Below are positions 58,105-64,000 of a stretch of 64,000 nucleotides of DNA, piece by piece. The notes under the pieces were generated by a model. It was given only the letters and a program-made list of their open reading frames with translations. It searched no databases and was not told the DNA's origin. Source of the DNA: Gammaproteobacteria bacterium (GTDB taxonomy: Bacteria; Pseudomonadota; Gammaproteobacteria; Nevskiales; Nevskiaceae); NCBI GenBank assembly GCA_026398875.1, contig JAPLSB010000005.1:124001-188000 (forward strand), given 5' to 3'. The first letter of the stretch is position 1, and each line of letters starts with the position of its first letter. Made by a program: the position numbers and the translations under genes.

Positions 58105-58976
58105 GCGCCACGATGCTGCGCCGCCACCACGATGACGAGCCCGCCACCTGGCCGCGCTATCTGCGCCCCGGACTTCTGGCGGCTGCGCTGCTCGCGGTGC
58201 TGGTGATCGCCGTGCAGACGCTGGCGCCGCTGGTCAATCCGCCGGTCGAAAGCATCCGCATCGATGGTGCGATGAAGCGGCTCAAGGCGGCCGACATCGC
58301 GCTGGCGGCCGATCTGGAGCCGGACCAGCGCCTGTTCGATACCGACCTCGTCGAGTTGCGCGCCCGCATCGAGGCCTTGCCGTGGGTCGCGCAGGCGCAG
58401 GTCAGCCGAGTCTGGCCGGACAAGCTGGCAGTGAAGCTCGTCGAGCGCGTGCCGTTCGCGCGCTGGGGCGATGCGCAGGTGATCGACCGCGACAGCCGCG
58501 TGTTCACGCCGGCCGCCGACGAGATTCCGCAGACGCTGCCGCAGTTGTCGGCGCCACAGGGGCATGAGGCGGAAGCGGCGGCGGTCTACGAGGAATTGCG
58601 GCTGCGGCTGGCCGACAGCGCCTGGTCGCCGATGGGGCTGCATCTGGACGCCCGCGGCGAGTGGCGCATGCGCTCGCGGCTCGGCATCGAGCTGCGCCTC
58701 GGGCAAGGCGATCCGCGTCGCCATGTGGCGCTGCTGCTGGGCACGGTCAGCGATTCGCTGAACACACAACTGGAGAAGGTCGCTTACGTCGACCTTCGCT
58801 ATTCGAATGGTTTTTCTGTGGGCTGGGTGAGCGGGCGCGCTTGCGAAGCACTGCTTCGCGCGCCGGCGAACGCCCGTGAGGCGGAGCCGAGCGGGCCGGG
58901 AAGCTGCGCACCGCCCTCTTCCGGTCAGTACAACGCGGCCGACGGCAAATCGTCGGCCGACAAGAGATCCAAGTAA
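58101..58976 (+). CDS. ftsQ: Cell division protein FtsQ, with unusual C-terminal tail
   Basis: The 291-residue bitopic protein has a cytosolic N-terminus, a TM helix (about residues 23-46), a POTRA domain (IRIDGAMKRLKAADIALAA) and the beta domain ending KVAYVDLRYSNGFSVGW. FtsQ bridges early and late divisome proteins. After this point homologues usually end within a few residues, but here a tail of about 50 residues continues (ALLRAPANAREAEPSGPGSC) whose DNA includes a palindrome (58834-58864). The tail is probably non-essential. It overlaps ddl (ATGA) and ftsA. Confidence 0.93.
   Translation: MSATMLRRHHDDEPATWPRYLRPGLLAAALLAVLVIAVQTLAPLVNPPVESIRIDGAMKRLKAADIALAADLEPDQRLFDTDLVELRARIEALPWVAQAQVSRVWPDKLAVKLVERVPFARWGDAQVIDRDSRVFTPAADEIPQTLPQLSAPQGHEAEAAAVYEELRLRLADSAWSPMGLHLDARGEWRMRSRLGIELRLGQGDPRRHVALLLGTVSDSLNTQLEKVAYVDLRYSNGFSVGWVSGRACEALLRAPANAREAEPSGPGSCAPPSSGQYNAADGKSSADKRSK
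58834..58864. repeat. Palindromic element inside the 3' end of ftsQ
   Basis: GCGAAGCA / TGCTTCGC with a one-base loop, extended by GGCGCG / GCGCC around a CTT bulge. It lies in the non-conserved tail codons and could be a mobile palindrome inserted in frame. Confidence 0.5.
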
Positions 58977-60226
58977 TGAGCAAGAACAGAAAGCCCGAGT
59001 ACCTGGTCAGCCTCGACGTCGGCACGTCGAAGGTGGCCGCGATGATCGGTGAAATCACCGCCACCGGCGCCGTGCAGATCGTCGGGCTGGGCACTGCGCC
59101 GACGCGCGGCCTGAAGAAGGGCGTGGTGGTCAACATCGAGAACACGGTGGAGTCGATCCGCCGCGCGGTCGAAGCAGCCGAGCTGATGGCCAACTGCCGC
59201 GTGCGCGCGGCCCATGTCGGCATCACCGGCACGCATATCCGCAGCCTGAACTCGGTGGGCGTGGTGCCGATCCGCCACCGCGAGATCACGGCCCGCGATG
59301 TCGATGCGGTGATCGAGGCGGCCAGCGCGATGGCGATTCCGGCCGACCAGCAGATTCTTCATGTGGTGCCGCAGGAATACGTGGTCGACGGCCAGGAAGG
59401 GATCCAGGACCCGATCGGCATGTCCGGCGTGCGCCTCGAAGCCAAGGTCCACATGGTGACCGGCACGCTGAGCGCCGCGCAGAACCTCTACAAGTGCGTC
59501 GAGCGCTGCGGGCTGACGGTCGAGCGGCTGGTGCTGCAGCACCTGGCGTCTGCCGATGCGGTGCTGTCGCCCGACGAGCGCGATCTCGGCATCTGCCTCG
59601 TCGACATCGGCGGCGGCACCTGCGACATCGCGGTCTACAAGGGCGGCTCGATCCGCCACACGGCGGTCATTCCGATTGCCGGCGATCTGGTCACCAGCGA
59701 CATCGCCGTGGCGTTCCGCACGCCGGCGCAGCATGCCGAGGCGATCAAGATCAAGTACGGCTGCGCGCTGCCGGAGCTGGTGGCGCACGACGCGCCGTTC
59801 GATGTGCCGGGTGTCGGCGAATCGCCGACTCGGCACCTGTCGCGGCAGATGCTGGCCGAAGTGATGCGGCCGCGCTTCGAGGAACTGTTCCGCTACGTGC
59901 GCAAGGAACTGCATCGCGCCGATCTTTACGAGCTGATCGCGGGCGGTGTGGTGCTCACCGGTGGCGTGGCGCAGACGCCGGGCGTGCTGGAATTGGCCGA
60001 AGAAGTGCTAGAAGTTGGGGTGCGCCTGGGCCTGCCGCAGGACGTGACCGGGATCGATGAAGTGTCGCGGTCGCCGGCCTATTCGACCGGCGTGGGCCTG
60101 CTGCTGTTCGCGCGCCAGCAGCGGCCGGTCGGCAGCTATGGCAACGGTGGCATGCGGCGGCTCGGCAACAGCGATGCCGGCCAGCTGTTCGGGCGCGTCA
60201 AGGGCTGGTTCAAGGGCAACCTCTGA
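58976..60226 (+). CDS. ftsA: Cell division protein FtsA
   Basis: The 416-residue actin-like ATPase begins with LVSLDVGTSKVAAMIGE (phosphate 1), has the 1C subdomain, DIGGGTCDIAVYKGGSI (phosphate 2), GGVVLTGGVAQTPGVLELA (adenosine) and a C-terminal amphipathic helix (GQLFGRVKGWFKGNL) that binds membrane. FtsA tethers FtsZ to the inner membrane. ATG 58976 overlaps the ftsQ stop. Confidence 0.97.
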   Translation: MSKNRKPEYLVSLDVGTSKVAAMIGEITATGAVQIVGLGTAPTRGLKKGVVVNIENTVESIRRAVEAAELMANCRVRAAHVGITGTHIRSLNSVGVVPIRHREITARDVDAVIEAASAMAIPADQQILHVVPQEYVVDGQEGIQDPIGMSGVRLEAKVHMVTGTLSAAQNLYKCVERCGLTVERLVLQHLASADAVLSPDERDLGICLVDIGGGTCDIAVYKGGSIRHTAVIPIAGDLVTSDIAVAFRTPAQHAEAIKIKYGCALPELVAHDAPFDVPGVGESPTRHLSRQMLAEVMRPRFEELFRYVRKELHRADLYELIAGGVVLTGGVAQTPGVLELAEEVLEVGVRLGLPQDVTGIDEVSRSPAYSTGVGLLLFARQQRPVGSYGNGGMRRLGNSDAGQLFGRVKGWFKGNL

Positions 60227-60322
60227 AGGTTTCAACCGTCGCGTTCGGGCGAGCGCGGCGGGGCAGTGCGGTGAGCGGCATCGGGCGCAGTACTCGACGA
60301 CGACATAAAAGGAGACGGAACC

Positions 60323-61606
60323 ATGGGCGGAAGCAGGCATAGCAGCGAAATGTACGAATTGGTCGACGGCGTCACGCCGCGCGCGGTGATCCGCGTGATC
60401 GGTGTCGGCGGCGGCGGCTGCAATACGGTCAATCAGATGGCGGCGGCCAACATCGAGGGCGTCGAGTTCATCGTCGCCAACACCGATCGCGATCACCTCG
60501 AGAAGTGCCGGCCGACGCTGCAGCTGCAGATCGGTGCGGAAGTCACGCGCGGCCTCGGCGCCGGCTCCAACCCGCGCATCGGCCGCGAAGCGGCGGAAGA
60601 GGACCGCGACCGCATTCGCGAAATGCTCGAAGGCACCGACCTGCTGTTCATCACCGCCGGCATGGGCGGCGGTACCGGCACCGGTGCGGCGCCGGTGATT
60701 GCCGAGATCGCGCGCGAACTCGGCATCCTGACGGTGGCCGTGGTCACCAAGCCGTTCCCGCATGAAGGCAAGAAGCGCATGGCGATCGCGCAGGAAGGCA
60801 TTCGCGAGCTGCAGCAGCACGTCGACTCGCTGATCATGATTCCGAACGAGAAGCTGCGCCTGGTGCTTGGCGGCGCGGTGACCTTGCTGTCCGGCTTCAA
60901 GGCCGCCAACGACGTCCTGCAGAACGCGGTGCAGGGCATTTCCGACCTGATCACCCGCCCCGGCATGATGAATGTCGACTTCGCCGACGTGAAGACGGTG
61001 ATGACCAACCGCGGCATGGCGATGATGGGTCTCGGCGCCGCCTCCGGCGACGATCGCGCCCGCAAGGCCGTCGAGTCGGCACTGTCGAGCCCGCTGCTCG
61101 ACGATCTGGAACTGACCGGCGCCCGCGGCATCCTGGTCAACATCACCAGCGACGAGTCGCTGACCCTGGACGAACTGGAACTGATCAACGAGCGGATCGG
61201 CGAAATCGCCTCCAACGAGGCCGACATCAAGTGCGGTACCTCGTTCGACCCGACGCTTGGCGGCGAGATCCGCGTGACCGTCGTGGCCACCGGCCTCGAA
61301 GGCTCGCGCGCGGCCGCCAGCGCCGCTGCCGCCCGGCCGGCGCAGGCGCAGGACGGCTTCAACCCGCGCCTGCGCGGCATCGGTGCGCCGCTCGGCAGCG
61401 AAGGTCTTGGTGCGCCGCGCGGCGTGGTGACGCCGCTGCGCCAGCAGTCGGATGTCGGCGGCTGGGCGCCGCGCGTGCATGAGTCGGCGCCGTCGGGCCA
61501 GCCGCTGCGCAATGCGCGTCCGGCCGTTGCGCCGGCGTTCGCGGCACTGGAGTACAACGAGGAGATGCTCGACATTCCGGCCTTCCTGCGCGCCCAGGCC
61601 GACTGA
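60323..61606 (+). CDS. ftsZ: Cell division protein FtsZ
   Basis: The 427-residue tubulin-like GTPase has VIGVGGGGCNTVNQM, the GTP loop GGGTGTGAA at 115-123, VTKPFPHEGKKR, and the synergy loop with NVDFADVKTVM. A variable linker rich in Ala/Pro/Gly leads to the C-terminal peptide DIPAFLRAQAD that binds FtsA and ZipA. FtsZ forms the Z-ring. AAAGGAG precedes the ATG; the 96-base gap after ftsA is the longest in the cluster before ftsZ. Confidence 0.98.
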   Translation: MGGSRHSSEMYELVDGVTPRAVIRVIGVGGGGCNTVNQMAAANIEGVEFIVANTDRDHLEKCRPTLQLQIGAEVTRGLGAGSNPRIGREAAEEDRDRIREMLEGTDLLFITAGMGGGTGTGAAPVIAEIARELGILTVAVVTKPFPHEGKKRMAIAQEGIRELQQHVDSLIMIPNEKLRLVLGGAVTLLSGFKAANDVLQNAVQGISDLITRPGMMNVDFADVKTVMTNRGMAMMGLGAASGDDRARKAVESALSSPLLDDLELTGARGILVNITSDESLTLDELELINERIGEIASNEADIKCGTSFDPTLGGEIRVTVVATGLEGSRAAASAAAARPAQAQDGFNPRLRGIGAPLGSEGLGAPRGVVTPLRQQSDVGGWAPRVHESAPSGQPLRNARPAVAPAFAALEYNEEMLDIPAFLRAQAD

Positions 61607-61630
61607 TCGCGGTACTCCTGTCGTCGTCAA

Positions 61631-61663
61631 GCCGGTGCGCGATCTCGCCCTTCGCGCACCGGC
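61631..61663 (+). terminator. Hairpin after ftsZ, probable terminator
   Basis: Perfect 12-bp stem GCCGGTGCGCGA / TCGCGCACCGGC with a 9-base loop; the following CTTCTGA is a poor T-run, so it may be partial or Rho-assisted. Confidence 0.55.
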
Positions 61664-61762
61664 CTTCTGAACCGTCCCCGTCGTCGATCCGGCGCCTGGG
61701 ACGCAAGGGTCCGGGGTCGGCGCGCGTTCTTGTTGCGCTGCGGCAATCACGGTGGAACCGGA

Positions 61763-61771
61763 TGCTAGAAT
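61763..61771 (+). promoter_or_regulatory. Extended -10 promoter of lpxC
   Basis: TG-C-TAGAAT (TGn at 61763-61765, -10 TAGAAT at 61766-61771) lies about 70 bases before the lpxC ATG. The -35 region is not consensus, as expected for an extended -10 promoter. Confidence 0.5.
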
Positions 61772-61841
61772 CTGGGTCGAAAGGCTCAATCTTCCCCGTC
61801 GATCCGCCGTCAGAGCGGGCCGCCTTATCCGGACTCCCCCG

Positions 61842-62759
61842 ATGATCCGCCAGAAAACCCTACGCAGTGCCGTCCGCGTCAGCGGCATCGGCCTGCACAG
61901 CGGCCAGAAGGTCTACATGAGCCTGCTGCCGGCGCCAATCGATACCGGCATCGTGTTCCGCCGTGTCGATCTGAAGCCGCCGCGCGAAGTTCACGCCCGT
62001 GCGATCAGCATCGGTGAAACCACGCTGTCATCGAACCTGATCGAGGACGGCGTCAAGGTCGCCACCGTCGAGCACCTGATGTCCTCGCTCGCCGGCCTGG
62101 GGATCGACAACTGCTACGTCGAGTTGTCGGCCGCGGAAATCCCGATCATGGACGGCAGTGCCAGCCCGTTCGTGTTCCTGATCCAGTCGGCCGGCATCCA
62201 GGATCAGGAAGCAGCAAAGCGCTTCATTCGCCTGAAAGCGCCGGTCCAGGTGCAGGATGGTGACAAGTGGGCCCGGCTGGAGCCTTACGACGGTTTCCGC
62301 CTGACCTTCAACATCGAGTTCGATCACCCGCTGATCAATTCCACGGCCCAGAGCGCGTCGGTGGAGTTCTCGACCCAGGCCTACATCCGTGAAGTCAGCC
62401 GCGCCCGGACCTTCGGCTTCATGAAGGAATTCGAGTTCCTGCGCTCGCGTCGGCTGGCGCTCGGCGCCAGTCTCGAGAACGCGGTGGCCGTCGACGAATT
62501 CCGCGTGCTGAACCACGACGGGCTGCGTTACGACGATGAATTCGTCCGGCACAAGATCCTTGATGCCGTCGGCGATCTTTATCTGCTCGGCCATCCGCTG
62601 CTCGGCGCCTACACGGCGTTCAAGTCCGGACACGCGCTGAACAACAAGCTGGCGCGTGCCTTGCTGGCTGATCCGTCGGCTTGGGAGCATGTCGTTTTCG
62701 ACGACGTTGGCAGCAGGACGCTGGCTTTTTACGGCAGTTCGAATCCCGTTCCGGCTTGA
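61842..62759 (+). CDS. lpxC: UDP-3-O-acyl-N-acetylglucosamine deacetylase LpxC
   Basis: The 305-residue enzyme begins [20 protein letters not shown] and has the zinc ligands His78 ([11 protein letters not shown]), His237 and Asp241 (HKILD). It catalyses the committed step of lipid A synthesis. Its place after ftsZ is standard. Separate promoter and a terminator-like hairpin suggest independent transcription from ftsZ. Confidence 0.97.
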   Translation: MIRQKTLRSAVRVSGIGLHSGQKVYMSLLPAPIDTGIVFRRVDLKPPREVHARAISIGETTLSSNLIEDGVKVATVEHLMSSLAGLGIDNCYVELSAAEIPIMDGSASPFVFLIQSAGIQDQEAAKRFIRLKAPVQVQDGDKWARLEPYDGFRLTFNIEFDHPLINSTAQSASVEFSTQAYIREVSRARTFGFMKEFEFLRSRRLALGASLENAVAVDEFRVLNHDGLRYDDEFVRHKILDAVGDLYLLGHPLLGAYTAFKSGHALNNKLARALLADPSAWEHVVFDDVGSRTLAFYGSSNPVPA

Positions 62760-62801
62760 GCCTGCGCTTGCGCTGCGCTTGAACCCGCGCCTAGACTCGG
62801 G

Positions 62802-63119
62802 TCAGCGTGGCGTCTGTGCGCTGGGTCGCACTTTGAATTCAAGGCGCAGATCGGGCTTTTCCAGCCGGCTCCTGAGCAACGTCAGGAGTTCCTCGCTGCG
62901 GTAACGCAATTGGGTGTGAGCAGCAGCCGAAGCGATGTGGACAACGATCACGCCGTCGCGCTCGTTGGCCACGGAGAGGGCCGCCGCCAGCGGTTCATGC
63001 GCCCAGTCGCGAATCATCCGCTGGATCACCGAGAGTCGGTCGGCTTGCTGCAGCAGCCGGCGGATGGGCGAATCCGGAAGTACCAGGTGTGCGCCGAGGC
63101 GATCGTCGTCCGCGTGCAT
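62802..63119 (-). CDS. DciA-family (DUF721) protein
   Basis: The 105-residue protein has the DUF721 pattern: a C-terminal LRYRSEELLTLLRSRL and a central GVIVVHIASAAAHTQLR. DciA has been shown in other bacteria to load the replicative helicase, and it is also linked to this position after ftsZ-lpxC. It is convergent with lpxC (42-base gap) and divergent from the M23 gene, with 50 bases between starts. The N-terminus is not well conserved. Confidence 0.75.
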   Translation of the reverse strand: MHADDDRLGAHLVLPDSPIRRLLQQADRLSVIQRMIRDWAHEPLAAALSVANERDGVIVVHIASAAAHTQLRYRSEELLTLLRSRLEKPDLRLEFKVRPSAQTPR

Positions 63120-63169
63120 GGGAAGTGTTGCCCGAGTCGTACGGGCCGTAACCGTGGGTGTAGCGTCAC

Positions 63170-64000
63170 ATGGATATTATCCTCGTCAGCCATAGCCGGG
63201 GTCGGACCTGGCGGCTGAGATTCGACCCGAAGCGGGTCTCGCACTGGTTGCCGCTGGCCGCCGGTGTGCTGGTGGTGCTGGGCCTGACCTTCTTCGCTGG
63301 CATGAGCCTGCGCGCCGATCGTGGTCTGCTGCCGAAGCGGCTGGTCGGCGTCTGGGACGAAGCGTTTTCGCAGCAGCGCGAGGAACTGGCGCTGGCCCGG
63401 GCCAAGGCAGAAGAAGACGCCAGCGCGTTGGCTCGGCGCATTGCCCAGCTGCAGGCTCACGTGATCCGGCTCGATGCTGCCGGCGCGCGGCTGACCCAGA
63501 TCGCCAACATCGATCCCGCCGAATTCAATTTCGAGACACCACCGCCGGTCGGCGGCCCGGAAACCGAGGCTTCCGGTGCGCCGCCGGTGCTGGCCGACGT
63601 CATCAGCTCGCTGGATCGTCTGCAGACGCTGCTTGGCGACCGCGAGCGGCAGATGCGGGTGCTTGAGGATCTGCTGCTGGCCAGCCGCATGCAGCGCGAC
63701 ATCAAGCCGAGTGGCTGGCCGGTCGATGCCGGCTACATCACCTCCGGTTACGGCAGTCGCACCGACCCGTTCACCGGTCTGCGCACGACGCATCCGGGCA
63801 TCGACTTCGCGGCTGCCGAAGGCACGCCGGTGGTGGCCGTGGCCAGCGGCATCGTCACCGAAGCGAAGGACGAAAACGGCTACGGCCAGCTTGTCGAAAT
63901 CAACCACGGTAACGGCTATCGCACGCGTTACGGGCATAACTCGAAGCTGCTCGTGAAGCCGGGCGATCGCGTGCTGAAAGGCCAGCAGATCGCGGCGATG
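63170..64000 (+). CDS. M23-family metallopeptidase, C-terminus outside window
   Basis: From ATG 63170 the frame is open for 277 codons to the end of the window. It has one TM segment near residues 27-44 (LPLAAGVLVVLGLTFFAG), a coiled-coil region (EELALARAKAEEDASALARR) and an M23 domain with HPGIDFAA, GTPVVAVASGIV and RYGHNSK. This resembles periplasmic peptidoglycan endopeptidases or their degenerate activators such as EnvC/NlpD; the zinc ligands seen so far (His, Asp) are present. Its location by lpxC and DciA is common in Gammaproteobacteria. Confidence 0.9.
   Translation, partial: MDIILVSHSRGRTWRLRFDPKRVSHWLPLAAGVLVVLGLTFFAGMSLRADRGLLPKRLVGVWDEAFSQQREELALARAKAEEDASALARRIAQLQAHVIRLDAAGARLTQIANIDPAEFNFETPPPVGGPETEASGAPPVLADVISSLDRLQTLLGDRERQMRVLEDLLLASRMQRDIKPSGWPVDAGYITSGYGSRTDPFTGLRTTHPGIDFAAAEGTPVVAVASGIVTEAKDENGYGQLVEINHGNGYRTRYGHNSKLLVKPGDRVLKGQQIAAM

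Overview
The window looks like chromosomal core genome from a high-GC Gammaproteobacterium. The evidence is an rpsU-yqeY-dnaG-rpoD macromolecular-synthesis block divergent from tsaD, a trxA-rho pair divergent from rhlB, a complete mraZ-to-lpxC division and cell-wall cluster, meso-diaminopimelate-type MurE plus Mpl (Gram-negative peptidoglycan), and a DesB/DesC/DesT-type desaturase locus. A lineage near Nevskiales/Xanthomonadales is plausible but is an inference from gene content, not a phylogeny. I see no prophage, insertion sequence, CRISPR array, tRNA or rRNA gene.

Layout. 1-2304: the end of hemY, an FMN-barrel protein, an atypical SDR and mscL. 2314-5567: fatty-acid desaturase and its ferredoxin-type reductase, divergent from a TetR-type regulator, with an 18-bp operator-like palindrome over the predicted -35 box. 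5574-8396: ppx, a MAPEG membrane protein and two small cytochromes c. 8417-14680: rpoD, dnaG, yqeY and rpsU leftward; tsaD and folB rightward. 14748-24502: mixed housekeeping genes (pmbA, dienoyl-CoA isomerase, mpl, rnd, adk) and a large DUF4394-type lipoprotein. 24503-32961: ppa, purD, an odd secreted protein, rho, trxA, rhlB, yrfG and cysQ. 32961-37040: VanY-like peptidase, methionine-salvage genes mtnB-mtnD-mtnC and mgtE. 37188-41106: rpmB-rpmG, radC, coaBC, dut and an interrupted argB. 41142-42841: a BtuF-like binding protein and an MBL hydrolase. 42914-64000: rnpB, then mraZ-rsmH-ftsL-ftsI-murE-murF-mraY-murD-ftsW-murG-murC-murB-ddl-ftsQ-ftsA-ftsZ-lpxC, a DciA/DUF721 gene and a truncated M23 peptidase.

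How it works together. The last 20 kb encodes cytoplasmic and lipid-linked peptidoglycan synthesis, the divisome and the first committed step of lipid A; most genes overlap by 1-8 bases, which suggests translational coupling. The envelope theme recurs elsewhere (mpl recycling, VanY-like carboxypeptidase, M23 peptidase, mscL). The desaturase locus adjusts membrane unsaturation.

The most notable oddities are in core genes: a DnaG primase in which all four zinc-ribbon ligands are replaced; an rnpB whose 3' third cannot be recognised; argB split by one amber codon; Rho with a roughly 210-residue Asn/Gly/Gln-rich N-terminal extension; and a secreted degenerate retropepsin-like domain fused to an Excalibur-like Ca-binding motif. 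The argB and rnpB anomalies need raw-read confirmation before any biological reading.
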